From the NCBI GenBank assembly GCA_900551055.1, contig URUK01000044.1, forward strand, positions 1 to 17,791: DNA of 17,791 nucleotides, read 5' to 3'. The DNA is from an uncultured Prevotella sp. (lineage in GTDB: Bacteria; Bacteroidota; Bacteroidia; Bacteroidales; Bacteroidaceae). A program made the position numbers and the translations under genes. Numbering within the stretch: position 1 is the stretch's first letter; every line of letters begins with the position of its first letter. This document shows positions 1-6,449 of this stretch, piece by piece. A model generated the notes under the pieces. That model was not told the DNA's origin. It saw only the letters and a list, made by a program, of their open reading frames with translations, and did not search any database.

Positions 1-29
1 TGCGATGCGGGAGAGTAGGAGGCCGCCTT
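1..29 (+). rRNA. rrf: 5S ribosomal RNA, 3' end only
   Basis: The first bases include GATGCGGGAGAGTAGG followed by a GCCGCC-type end. This is the conserved 3' portion of bacterial 5S rRNA (loop E/helix IV side, 'GCGRGAGAGTAGG', then the closing helix I strand). A strong intrinsic terminator starts about ten bases later, as expected at the end of an rRNA operon. The 5' part, including the other strand of helix I, lies outside the window, so the exact 3' end (about 27-30) cannot be set by pairing. The call rests on motif recognition alone. Confidence 0.8.
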
Positions 30-39
30 CTTTCATGCG

Positions 40-82
40 GTGCGCCCCGGAGGAGGAATCCTCCGGGGCGCACGTTTTTTTT
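40..82 (+). terminator. Strong intrinsic terminator of the rRNA operon
   Basis: Positions 40-54 pair with 59-73 as a perfect 15-bp GC-rich stem around a GGAA loop, which fits the GNRA tetraloop pattern. It is followed, after one G, by eight T residues (75-82). This is a textbook Rho-independent terminator reading on the plus strand, just after the 5S rRNA end. Confidence 0.92.
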
Positions 83-105
83 GCCTTGGCTGGTGGGGGG
101 AGTAA

Positions 106-148
106 TGGGAGGACTGGGGGCGCTGGGAGGACTGTGAGGACTGGGAGG
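106..148 (+). repeat. G-rich degenerate repeat of TGGGAGGACTG
   Basis: TGGGAGGACTG occurs exactly at 106-116 and 124-134, and broken copies (TGAGGACTGGGAGGC) follow to 148. On the plus strand it is almost free of C. It sits shortly after the rRNA terminator. No coding role is visible. Confidence 0.7.
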
Positions 149-223
149 CATGCAGGCTAGCGCTTGTCGAAATCCTGGCTTGTTGCCGACTACAGACAGC
201 TAAATTATAAATTCTCCATACCA

Positions 224-322
224 ATTCAAGATTAATTGGGTAGTTTCCAAAAGATGACTTTTTGCGTTGTAAAAGATGGCTTTTTACGTTGTAAAACGTG
301 GCCTTTTGCATAGCAAAAAGGC
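224..322 (+). repeat. 22-base tandem repeat element, copy 1
   Basis: Three consecutive 22-base units start with AAAA at 249, 271 and 293 and share the frame AAAAGATGGCTTTTTACGTTGT with variation. A partial fourth (AAAAAGGC) ends at 322, and 301-309 can fold on 313-322. Upstream, GTTTCC (243-248), GATT (230-233) and ATTCA (224-228) form a leader-like boundary. The same boundary words and unit type recur at 7812-7921 on the opposite strand, so this is a dispersed element rather than a chance tandem run. It resembles intergenic repeats I recall from Prevotella; this was not searched. Confidence 0.75.
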
Positions 323-437
323 ATATTGTGTTATGCCGTAATATTGCACTTTATTGGTAAGTGATACGATCTCGGCAGTTTATTGATTATGTGATATGTG
401 TTAATAATTGTCTGGAAATGACTTGTTGCAGCTGTGT

Positions 438-470
438 CTTGTTGTAATTTATTGTTTTTTATTATCTTTG
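438..470 (+). promoter_or_regulatory. Bacteroidetes-type promoter for the lipoprotein gene
   Basis: A -7 box TATCTTTG (463-470) matches TAnnTTTG. CTTG at 438-441 sits 21 bases upstream as the -33 element (consensus TTTG). Transcription would begin near 477, downstream of the most upstream in-frame ATG (434), which therefore cannot be the start. Confidence 0.55.
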
Positions 471-499
471 AAGCGGAAAAATATGTTTTTATGGGTTGT

Positions 500-1432
500 A
501 TGGGAGTCAAATGGAAATGTATGATTTGTATGAGAGTCGCGTGTATTGAGGGTTGTACGGCTTTTGCTGCCATGCTAATGTTGCTGAATTCGTGCGGTGG
601 AAGTGTAGTAACAGAGGCAGAAAAGAGTGATGAACGGGATGATGGTATGACTATGTGCAGAGACTCGATGAACATTAATAAACCTGTGCTTGCAACGTAT
701 TGTGGGTTGGATAGCGTGATGATTTGCGATGAAAGCTTTTTTATTAGTGATTTTGAGAAGTATCAGACCTTTGATGAATTTAAGATGCGCGGTGAGGGAA
801 AACCAGTGAAATGTCCGTTTGTGTATGTCTTGCAAAGTGATGATAGGACCTATGTGTCAGTCTCTGATGATACAACCAAGGTGAGAAAATATTATAAGAT
901 ATGTGACCGGTGGTTTACTTGCGAGGAATATGATTTGTGGAAGAAGGAATATGATTTGTGGAAGGACGACGGAATAGGGGCGAGAAGTCGAAATGAAAAC
1001 CCGGCAAGGGTGTATTATAGGATATTGGGTAACGACAGTATTCTGGAACTGCGATGCAGCTACGTGGGTGATTTCGTGCTGAATGATTTGTATATAAAAA
1101 CGGTTGGGAAGTGTATCTGGATAACGCATTGGCCGTCAAAGACAAATAAATTAGTCGTAAAGCCAAGTGTTGTTTACTTCGGGGAGTTGCGCAAGCTTGT
1201 TGATTTGTTCAATAAGGGTGAAACCTTTTTGCAGTCCTATATAGTGCGGAAATATGGGTTCAGGCCGGGTGTGTATGTTTATTCTTATCGTTTAAGGGAG
1301 ACACATGTGGCCTATATTTATGAGTGCGGCTTGTTGAAGGAGCGGTTATATTTCACGAAAAACAGTTTGGGATTGTTCGGTGTGCAACCGGGTTTTGATA
1401 AGTTCGACAGGGAAAAGTCAGTTGTGCATTGA
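500..1432 (+). CDS. Putative secreted lipoprotein, cysteine-rich, function unknown
   Basis: I do not recognise the family. From ATG 500 the product is 310 residues. In-frame ATGs at 491, 521 and 530 are also possible, whereas the ATG at 434 lies upstream of the predicted promoter. The N-terminus has K/R residues, a hydrophobic stretch (AFAAMLMLL) and a lipobox LLNSC, so signal peptidase II processing and a lipid anchor are expected, with Cys32 in this numbering. A DERDDG run follows, and short acidic tracts after the lipid cysteine are seen in some surface lipoproteins of this phylum. About nine more cysteines are spread through the mature protein, which is unusual for an exported protein. 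A 21-base tandem duplication (924-964) doubles the EYDLWK motif. The gene is AT-rich compared with its neighbours. It stands alone between the rRNA operon and a convergent lemA-htpX pair. Confidence 0.7.
   Translation: MGVKWKCMICMRVACIEGCTAFAAMLMLLNSCGGSVVTEAEKSDERDDGMTMCRDSMNINKPVLATYCGLDSVMICDESFFISDFEKYQTFDEFKMRGEGKPVKCPFVYVLQSDDRTYVSVSDDTTKVRKYYKICDRWFTCEEYDLWKKEYDLWKDDGIGARSRNENPARVYYRILGNDSILELRCSYVGDFVLNDLYIKTVGKCIWITHWPSKTNKLVVKPSVVYFGELRKLVDLFNKGETFLQSYIVRKYGFRPGVYVYSYRLRETHVAYIYECGLLKERLYFTKNSLGLFGVQPGFDKFDREKSVVH
924..964 (+). repeat. 21-base in-frame tandem duplication
   Basis: Twenty bases (AGGAATATGATTTGTGGAAG) occur at 924-943 and again at 945-964, a period of 21 that keeps the reading frame and doubles the seven-residue unit EYDLWKK/EYDLWKD in the lipoprotein. 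The near-identity suggests a recent duplication. Confidence 0.9.
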
Positions 1433-1472
1433 TGGAGGTGCCGTAATGCAGAGTGTGACAAGTTGGCAAATA

Positions 1473-1508
1473 AAAAAACGTCCATGCAGAATGCGATGGA
1501 CGTTTTTT
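1473..1508. terminator. Two-way intrinsic terminator between convergent genes
   Basis: AAAAAACGTCCAT (1473-1485) pairs perfectly over 13 bp with ATGGACGTTTTTT (1496-1508). The A tract on one side and the T tract on the other give a U-tail in both directions. It lies 40 bases after the lipoprotein stop and 9 bases beyond the end of the convergent htpX, so it serves both. Confidence 0.9.
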
Positions 1509-1516
1509 GTGTTTTG

Positions 1517-2530
1517 TCAGAACTGTTCAAGTATTTCTATTCGCTTTTTTGTGTCGGGATGGGTGCTGAACAGAGAGCTGAAGAAGCTTGTCAGACCCGG
1601 TGCGAAATGCTGCGGATGGATGATGAACAGCTGGGCGATGTCGTCTCGCTTGACGTTTTCAAGTCCGGGGTCGCCCGAAATCTTGCGCAATGCGGAGGCA
1701 AGGGCAAGCGGATTGCCGCACAGTTCGGCTCCTCCTGCGTCGGCCATGTACTCCCTTTTGCGCGAGATTGCGAAGCGTGTGAGCAGCGTGAACAGGTAAG
1801 CCACGGCGCAACACAGGGCCGCAATGATGAACACGACAAGCATTGATACGCCGTTGCTGCGGTTGTCTTCGTTGCTACTGCTGCGGTGGCTCATGCCGCC
1901 GAACCAGAAGGCGTTGTACATCATCTGCACCACAAGGCTCATGATGGTTGACACTATGCCTACGAAAATAATGCTTATGATGAGCAGACGGGTGTCGTGG
2001 TTGCGTATGTGGGTAAGCTCATGGCCGATCACTCCGGCCAATTCGTCGTCGTTCAGGCGGTTTATTATGCCTGTGGTAAGCGTCACTGTGTAGCTCTTCT
2101 TGTCTATTCCGCTTGCAAATGCGTTAAGCTGGGGGTCGTCGACAATGTTGATTTTCGGCATGTCCATGTTGCAGGCTATGCACAGGTTCTCAACTATGTT
2201 GTAAATCCTCGGGTTCTCTTTGCGTGTGACGGGGCGCGAGCCGGTTGCGGCACGCACCATGGCCGTATTTGAGAAATACGCTATAAGGAACCATGCGCCG
2301 ACTCCGGCAATGACCCACGGAATAGTGTTCAGGAAGTAATGGTTTACCACGGCCGCGTCAAGATGGCGTACTATGTTGCCATACTGGTCGTAAACGCCGC
2401 TGCCGAAATAGTTTACCAATGCGAGGAACACCCAAACCATGCCGAGAATGATGACAGGAAACATCAACAGGAGGATGGTTGTCAGCATGTTGTTGCGGCG
2501 GATTTGGGTATGCATTCCTACATATCTCAT
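1517..2530 (-). CDS. htpX: HtpX-like M48 family membrane zinc metalloprotease
   Basis: A 337-residue integral membrane metallopeptidase. The zinc site is plain: HELTH at residues 170-174 (His170, Glu171, His174), with the third ligand Glu260 in RKREYMAD, then a C-terminal FSTHPDTKKRI (322-331) typical of M48 enzymes. Hydrophobic segments lie near 16-40, 70-88, 182-203 and 229-252, placing the active site on the cytoplasmic face as in HtpX. The family degrades misfolded membrane proteins. ATG 2530 is chosen because the N-terminal YVGMHTQIRRNN is a block I recall as conserved in Bacteroidetes homologues. The start lies 13 bases after the lemA stop, so the two are an operon. The symbol follows the family; strict orthology to E. 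coli HtpX is not shown. Confidence 0.9.
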   Translation of the reverse strand: MRYVGMHTQIRRNNMLTTILLLMFPVIILGMVWVFLALVNYFGSGVYDQYGNIVRHLDAAVVNHYFLNTIPWVIAGVGAWFLIAYFSNTAMVRAATGSRPVTRKENPRIYNIVENLCIACNMDMPKINIVDDPQLNAFASGIDKKSYTVTLTTGIINRLNDDELAGVIGHELTHIRNHDTRLLIISIIFVGIVSTIMSLVVQMMYNAFWFGGMSHRSSSNEDNRSNGVSMLVVFIIAALCCAVAYLFTLLTRFAISRKREYMADAGGAELCGNPLALASALRKISGDPGLENVKRDDIAQLFIIHPQHFAPGLTSFFSSLFSTHPDTKKRIEILEQF

Positions 2531-2543
2531 AATGCGCTTGCTG

Positions 2544-3107
2544 TTAGAAGTTTATTTCAGGAGCCTTGTCATACGCCGCACGTTCTTCCTGTGGAACTTC
2601 AAACATCGGCTCTTTTCCGAAGTGGAACATCTTTGCGAAGATGTTTGAAGGGAATGTTTCTACGGCGTTGTTAAGTTCGCGCGTGGTTGAATTGAAGAAG
2701 CGGCGTGCTGCGGCCAGCTTGTTTTCGAGGTCTGACAGTTCCGTCTGCAGGTGCATGAAGTTCTGGTTCGCCTTGAGGTCTGGATATGCCTCGAGCGACA
2801 CTTTCAATCCGGCGAGTGCGCTTGTCAGCGCGTTCTCGGCGTTTATTTTGTCGTTTATGCCGGTTGCGTTCATGGCTACGGAGCGTGCTTCGGTTACCCT
2901 TTGCAGCACTTCGCGCTCGTGTGTCGCGTAACCTTTTACGGTGGAAACAAGTTGCGGAACGAGGTCGTGACGCTGTTTCAGCTGGACATCGATGTTGGCG
3001 AACGCGTTTTCGCGGTTGTTCTTCAGCTTCACAAGGTTGTTGTACAGGCTGACTCCCCATATTACGAGCAGCACTACAACCACTAAGATAATAATTCCAA
3101 TTGTCAT
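2544..3107 (-). CDS. lemA: LemA family protein
   Basis: A 187-residue protein with one N-terminal membrane helix (residues 3-22) and then the LemA signature: YNNLVKLKNN, NIDVQLKQRHDLVPQLV and KGYATHE (22-64), a helical middle, and the closing FNSTTRELNNAVETFPSNI (138-156). LemA proteins are small membrane-anchored helical bundles with the bulk predicted outside the membrane. Their biochemical role is unclear, but they often sit beside an HtpX-type peptidase, as here. The reading frame can be extended to a TTG at 3131, but that codon falls at the predicted transcription start, so ATG 3107 is preferred. It is the first gene of lemA-htpX. Confidence 0.92.
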   Translation of the reverse strand: MTIGIIILVVVVLLVIWGVSLYNNLVKLKNNRENAFANIDVQLKQRHDLVPQLVSTVKGYATHEREVLQRVTEARSVAMNATGINDKINAENALTSALAGLKVSLEAYPDLKANQNFMHLQTELSDLENKLAAARRFFNSTTRELNNAVETFPSNIFAKMFHFGKEPMFEVPQEERAAYDKAPEINF

Positions 3108-3140
3108 AAATTCAATGTTTTGTTTCAACAAATAGTTTTA

Positions 3141-3148
3141 CAAAGATA
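3141..3148 (-). promoter_or_regulatory. -7 box upstream of lemA
   Basis: Read on the minus strand this is TATCTTTG, a perfect TAnnTTTG. It lies 33 bases upstream of the lemA ATG. No good TTTG -33 element is seen at the expected distance, so the promoter is incomplete by sequence alone. Confidence 0.45.
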
Positions 3149-3226
3149 ATGCCATTTGATTGAATACGGTTGCCTTATTAGGATTAAATTCAAATTTTTT
3201 TGTTCTTTTATGTTGTCTTTATGACG

Positions 3227-3265
3227 AATACGCGCCATGTCCGTTGTCAGGACATGGCGCGTATT
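3227..3265 (-). terminator. Hairpin downstream of the lytic transglycosylase gene
   Basis: AATACGCGCCATGTCC (3227-3242) pairs perfectly over 16 bp with 3250-3265 around a 7-base loop. It begins 10 bases after the stop of the minus-strand gene at 3276, so it is probably its terminator or a 3'-end stabiliser. The U-rich tail expected on the minus strand is missing; the sequence after the stem there is A-rich. Confidence 0.65.
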
Positions 3266-3275
3266 TGTTTGGTTA

Positions 3276-3713
3276 TTACCTCTTTTTGAGTATTTTCATT
3301 ACCTTGTTCAGATACTTTTGCGTACCCCTGACGCTGTATCTTGGTCCGCCGTTCCATGAGCGTATGGCTTTTTCCACATTGTTTTCGGGGTTGTGGTGCG
3401 CCTGAATCAGGACGAACATCTCTTTCGATTTCCTGACGTTGAAACGGTCAGACAGCTTGAAGCGCTTTTTGCTTTTCTGCTTCTTTAGAATGTTGTTGCA
3501 TTCTTTCACCAGTATCGGAGTGATTTGCATCGCTCCGCAAGAGTTTCCGCTTACGGCTTTCGGATTGCCTTCGCTTTCTACTTCAATTATCGCATCCATC
3601 ACCGGATTCCAATTGAATTTCGAGCTATTCGCTCCCTTGTTGCTTGCGCAGGCATAAGTTCCTGTCGCAAAAATGAACAAAGTTACAAATACTTTCCTTA
3701 ATATTCTGTCCAT
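3276..3713 (-). CDS. Small secreted lytic transglycosylase (SLT domain)
   Basis: A 145-residue exported protein. The signal peptide is MDRILRKVFVTLFIFATGTYACA. The SLT fold follows: AIIEVESEGNPKAVSGNSCG (41-60) carries the catalytic glutamate, most likely Glu46 of the ES motif. GAMQI (60-64) matches the conserved G-MQ(I/L) motif and SWNGGP (119-124) the conserved (Y/W)N-GP motif. Such enzymes cleave the MurNAc-GlcNAc bond of peptidoglycan with formation of 1,6-anhydroMurNAc. The protein is near the minimum size for the domain, with no LysM or other wall-binding module. The frame is open up to a TTG at 3785, but ATG 3713 gives a clean signal peptide and is chosen. The basic tail (VMKILKKR) is notable. 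Confidence 0.85.
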   Translation of the reverse strand: MDRILRKVFVTLFIFATGTYACASNKGANSSKFNWNPVMDAIIEVESEGNPKAVSGNSCGAMQITPILVKECNNILKKQKSKKRFKLSDRFNVRKSKEMFVLIQAHHNPENNVEKAIRSWNGGPRYSVRGTQKYLNKVMKILKKR

Positions 3714-3737
3714 AAAATGTTGTTTATGGCATCTGAA

Positions 3738-3745
3738 CAAATGTA
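3738..3745 (-). promoter_or_regulatory. Candidate -7 box close to the transglycosylase gene
   Basis: On the minus strand the bases read TACATTTG, fitting TAnnTTTG, 24 bases upstream of the ATG at 3713. No -33 element is evident. A second candidate lies further upstream at 3880-3911. Confidence 0.3.
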
Positions 3746-3785
3746 TGTGATTGTGTTCGCGGCGCGCGGATTGCGTATGGGACAA

Positions 3786-4147
3786 GTGCCAAGCCGGGCC
3801 TGGATGCCAGTTAAAAACTAACGTGAATAGTGGCTTTCAAAACAAAAGAAGATTCACTATCCTTATCTTTTTACCGCTGCAAAGGTATGAAAAAAACTGA
3901 TACGAGCCAAGTGTTTTGTCTGATTTTTGGACATTTTAATGGTAGATTAATATTTTATATCATGTTGAAAATCAATAAATTGTGTGCTAATAATGTAAAA
4001 ATAAAATACCAAGACGCCTCGTTCCCTGATTAGGAAAAACCTTTCAAATCCCTTCTGTTTACGGCGGTTTCGCTGCATTTCGCTGTGTGCGGAAACAGCT
4101 GTTGCGGCTTCCGTTTGGCGGGATAAGTGCCGATAGGTGGCGCAATG
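3786..4147. other. Gap between divergent genes (3714-4209), no gene seen
   Basis: No convincing coding region. It holds a minus-strand promoter candidate (3880-3911). At 3823-3860, GTGAATAGTG can pair with ATTCACTAT in two alternative 6-bp ways. A short palindrome AACAGCTGTT lies at 4094-4103, inside a CGGAA/TTCCG stem. Positions 3950-4020 are strongly AT-rich and 4050-4140 GC-rich. A small RNA is possible but not demonstrable here. Confidence 0.5.
3880..3911 (-). promoter_or_regulatory. Minus-strand promoter with TACCTTTGCAGCGG core
   Basis: On the minus strand, TACCTTTG (3887 to 3880) is a perfect -7 box and is followed by CAGCGG. CTTG (3911 to 3908) stands 20 bases upstream as a -33 element. 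Transcription from about 3873 would give the transglycosylase mRNA a leader of roughly 160 bases. Confidence 0.5.
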
Positions 4148-4179
4148 ATTGTGGGTGACGGAAAAAATCGTTATATTTG
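4148..4179 (+). promoter_or_regulatory. Promoter of queD-queE
   Basis: TATATTTG at 4172-4179 is a perfect -7 box. ATTG at 4148-4151 lies 20 bases upstream as the -33 element. Transcription would begin near 4185, leaving a leader of about 25 bases before the queD ATG. That is too short for a preQ1 riboswitch, and none is seen. Confidence 0.6.
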
Positions 4180-4209
4180 CAGTGTTAAAAAGCGATTATT
4201 ACAATTATT

Positions 4210-4566
4210 ATGTATTACGTTTCAAAGCAAATGGAGATTGCCGGCTGCCATCGTCTTGAACTTCCTTATAACAGCAAGTGCCGCATGGTGCACGGCCATA
4301 ACTGGATTGTTACGGTACACTGCAAGGCAAAGGAGCTGAACGAAGAGGGCATGGTAGTCGACTTCAAGCGTATAAAGGACAAGATACACGGCTATCTTGA
4401 CCACGGCGATTTCAACGAGCTGCTGCCGTTCAACCCTACGGCGGAGAACATAGCGCGCTGGATATGCGACCAGGTGGAGCACTGTTACCGCGTTGACATT
4501 GAGGAGAGCAGGAACAACAAGGTTACTTATGTAAAGGACGAGGTGTGCGGCGATGCGTGTGAATGA
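4210..4566 (+). CDS. queD: 6-carboxytetrahydropterin synthase QueD
   Basis: A 118-residue member of the PTPS/QueD family. It converts 7,8-dihydroneopterin triphosphate to 6-carboxy-5,6,7,8-tetrahydropterin, the first committed step towards preQ0 and queuosine. The zinc ligands are His14 (GCHRL), His28 and His30 (HGHNW). The catalytic cysteine is Cys24 in KCRMVHGH, and His65 lies in LDHGDFNE. DFKRIK (51-56) and PTAENIARWI (76-85) are family blocks, and a glutamate near residues 98-99 (IEES) completes the site. The ATG at 4210 fits the promoter. The 3' end overlaps queE by 14 bases, indicating translational coupling. PTPS paralogues with other roles exist, but the queE partner makes the queuosine role strong. 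Confidence 0.95.
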   Translation: MYYVSKQMEIAGCHRLELPYNSKCRMVHGHNWIVTVHCKAKELNEEGMVVDFKRIKDKIHGYLDHGDFNELLPFNPTAENIARWICDQVEHCYRVDIEESRNNKVTYVKDEVCGDACE

Positions 4567-5125
4567 AATCTTTTATTCGCTGCAAGGCGAGGGTTCCTAT
4601 TCGGGTACGCCTGCTGTGTTCGTGCGTTTCTCAGGCTGCAACCTGAAATGTTCGTTCTGCGACACGCTTCATGACGGTTTCATGGAAATGTCTGAAGAAG
4701 AAATAATGCGGGAAGTAGTCAAATATCCGGCACGCCATGTTGTTATAACCGGCGGCGAACCGGCGTTGCAGCTTACACCTTCGCTCGTCGACAGGCTTCA
4801 TGAAGCCGGCAAATTTGTGCAGATTGAGACTAACGGCACGGTGCCGTTGCCTGCCGAATGCAGCGTTGACTGGGTTACGTGTTCGCCAAAATACCGCCCG
4901 GTAAGGCTCTCGCATATTGATGAGCTGAAGGTTGTCTTTACCTCTTCAGAGCTTGATATGTCGCAGTATGACGGTTTTTCGGCCAAGGTTTATTGCTTGC
5001 AGCCGTGTGACGTGGGCGACAGCGAGGCCAATGCGTGCATATTGAACGGGGCTGTCAGCTATTGCTTGGCTCATCCAAAGTGGCGTTTGTCATTGCAAAC
5101 GCACAAGATGATTAATGTGAGATGA
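4553..5125 (+). CDS. queE: 7-carboxy-7-deazaguanine synthase QueE
   Basis: A 190-residue radical SAM enzyme that converts 6-carboxytetrahydropterin, the QueD product, into 7-carboxy-7-deazaguanine. The [4Fe-4S] cluster motif is CNLKCSFC, that is CxxxCxxC with Cys29, Cys33 and Cys36. It is preceded by FYSLQGEG (7-14), the usual QueE start block, and followed by ITGGEPALQ (65-73), IETNG (91-95), CSPK (110-113) and LQTHK (181-185). The length is at the short end for QueE, with a compact SPASM-free core. It starts inside queD with ATG 4553 (14-base overlap). queC and queF are not in the window. The 3' end runs into a long inverted repeat (5131-5262) shared with the convergent gene. Confidence 0.95.
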   Translation: MRVNEIFYSLQGEGSYSGTPAVFVRFSGCNLKCSFCDTLHDGFMEMSEEEIMREVVKYPARHVVITGGEPALQLTPSLVDRLHEAGKFVQIETNGTVPLPAECSVDWVTCSPKYRPVRLSHIDELKVVFTSSELDMSQYDGFSAKVYCLQPCDVGDSEANACILNGAVSYCLAHPKWRLSLQTHKMINVR

Positions 5126-5130
5126 TTTTT

Positions 5131-5262
5131 AGTCGACAAGTTGACAAGGGACGAGTCGACAAGTTAAAGATGGGAGCAGACGAAGAACAAGCAGACGAGT
5201 AATATTCTTTGTTGGGTGGAGGTAACCAACTTGTCTGCTTGTCCCTTGTCTGCTCGTCTACT
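5131..5262. repeat. Long inverted repeat built from GACAAG/GACGAG words
   Basis: Positions 5131-5165 pair with 5228-5262: about 31 of 35 positions pair (including G-T), with two uninterrupted runs, 5143-5155 with 5238-5250 and 5158-5165 with 5228-5235. Both arms and the 62-base loop consist of reiterated GACAAG, GACGAG and GCAGAC words. It fills the space between the queE stop (5125) and the convergent DHH-gene stop (5267-5269), and probably terminates both. Confidence 0.85.
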
Positions 5263-5266
5263 ATAT

Positions 5267-6289
5267 TTAGCAAAATTCCTTAATAGCCTTGCGCACTATG
5301 GCTTCGGCTTCGGATATGCTGCATTCAAGGCGGCCGCCTGAAGCGTTGAGGTGTCCGCCTCCGTTAAAGTAAAGTTCGGCCATTTTGTTGCATGGAAAGT
5401 CGTCAACAGAGCGCAGGCTCACCCACACGAGGTTGTCCTTTTCTGTGTCCTCGCGCAGCGATATGCTTAGTTTCGTACCTTTTATTTGCAGCGGCATGTT
5501 CACCAAACCTTCGGCGTCGCCCTTTATGTAGTGGAACTTCCGCAGGTCGTCGCGTGTCAGTGTGAAGTATGCGGCCTTGCTTTCCGGGACTACAACCATC
5601 TTCTCGTACAGCACATATCCAGTCAGCCTCATGCGCCATTCGCTGTAGTTGTTGTAAACGTTGCGGTAAATCTTGTCCTTGTTTATTCGCTTGGTAAGCA
5701 GCTGGCTGATGATGAAAAATATCTCGGGCCGTGTAGAGTTGTACGTAAATCCGCCGGTGTCTGTCATCATGCCGCAGTACAATGGCACGGCGCATTTTTT
5801 TGTCATAAGGTCGAAACCGCCGAGCTGCCAGATGATGCGGAACACCAGTTCGCACGTGCTGCAGGCCTCCGGGTGCGATATGCACAGGTCTGTGTCCATG
5901 TCGGGCGCGAGGTGGTGGTCAATCATAACTTTCTTTGCCGGCGACGCGGTGATGGCTTCGGCCATGTTGTCTGTGCGCTGCACGGTGTTGAAGTCAAGGC
6001 AGAACAGCAGGTCGGCGCCGGCGAGTATCTCGTCGGCGAACGCCTTGTGCTTGTCATACCTCACCATGCGCTCCGTTCCGGGCAGCCACTGCAGGAAGTC
6101 GGGGTAGGCGTCAGGCACGAGCATCACGGGCACTTTGCCTGACGAATACAAGTATTCGGCCATGCCGAGCACCGAGCCTATGGCGTCGCCGTCGGGACTG
6201 CGGTGGCAGCAAAGGGCTATTTTCTCTGAAGAGCCGATAAGCTCTTGCAACTTTGACAGCTCCTCGTCGTTAAGTAGGTTGATGTCCAT
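5267..6289 (-). CDS. nrnA: DHH/DHHA1 phosphoesterase, NrnA-like oligoribonuclease/pAp phosphatase
   Basis: A 340-residue two-domain DHH phosphoesterase. The DHH domain shows CHRSPDGDAIGS (28-39, metal ligands His29, Asp33, Asp35), Asp99 in LDFN, the family motif DHH at 124-126, and Asp177 in TDTGGF. The DHHA1 domain ends with NGGGHLNASGG (309-319), the substrate-binding glycine-rich motif. NrnA enzymes degrade 2-5 nt RNAs to mononucleotides and dephosphorylate 3'-phosphoadenosine 5'-phosphate; the length fits. ATG 6289 is the natural start. No promoter is visible directly upstream, so transcription probably continues from the nucleotidyltransferase gene through the 155-base repeat region. The exact substrate preference cannot be told from sequence; the symbol is by family. 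Confidence 0.9.
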   Translation of the reverse strand: MDINLLNDEELSKLQELIGSSEKIALCCHRSPDGDAIGSVLGMAEYLYSSGKVPVMLVPDAYPDFLQWLPGTERMVRYDKHKAFADEILAGADLLFCLDFNTVQRTDNMAEAITASPAKKVMIDHHLAPDMDTDLCISHPEACSTCELVFRIIWQLGGFDLMTKKCAVPLYCGMMTDTGGFTYNSTRPEIFFIISQLLTKRINKDKIYRNVYNNYSEWRMRLTGYVLYEKMVVVPESKAAYFTLTRDDLRKFHYIKGDAEGLVNMPLQIKGTKLSISLREDTEKDNLVWVSLRSVDDFPCNKMAELYFNGGGHLNASGGRLECSISEAEAIVRKAIKEFC

Positions 6290-6301
6290 TGTGTAATGTT
6301 T

Positions 6302-6449
6302 GCGGTTGTAAGGTTATACGGTTATGAGGTTTTAAGGTTGACTTTAATGCTTGAATAATAATGGTGTCGCAGGTTTTTCAATTGAAATCCAATTGGAAAA
6401 CCGTACAACCGCATAACCTTAAAACCTCATAACCCCATAAAACCTTACC
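6302..6449. repeat. Inverted repeat of AACCTTATAACC words with nested hairpin
   Basis: GGTTATGAGGTTTTAAGGTT (6320-6339) is a perfect 20-base inverse of 6415-6434. GCGGTTGTA (6302-6310) is likewise the inverse of 6404-6412, and a gapped match continues to about 6449, over the stop codon of the gene at 6445. Between the arms, 6372-6384 pairs with 6390-6402 (13 bp with one G-T, loop of 5). Because the words repeat, several alternative foldings are possible. Confidence 0.85.

Larger units (their letters stand above)
83..437. other. Gene-free gap between rRNA operon and lipoprotein gene
   Basis: No credible coding region. It contains a G-rich degenerate repeat (106-148) and a 22-base tandem repeat element (224-322), both listed separately. 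The remainder, including 323-437, is AT-rich with no recognised RNA gene. The promoter of the following lipoprotein gene starts at about 438. Confidence 0.7.

Noticed and set aside
224..322. CRISPR array
   Set aside because: The 22-base units are directly adjacent with no unique spacers, and there are no cas genes nearby.
434..499. Longer start (ATG 434) for the lipoprotein
   Set aside because: It lies upstream of the predicted -7 box (463-470) and would put a second hydrophobic stretch before the lipoprotein signal.
3108..3131. TTG 3131 start for lemA
   Set aside because: It coincides with the expected transcription start, and ATG 3107 sits directly before the membrane helix as in other LemA proteins.
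4180..4209. preQ1 riboswitch ahead of queD
   Set aside because: The predicted leader is only about 25 bases and lacks a stem with the C-rich preQ1 pocket and A-rich tail.
5486..6142. 218-residue open frame opposite the DHH gene
   Set aside because: Shadow frame of a clearly conserved gene; no domain or signal is recognisable.
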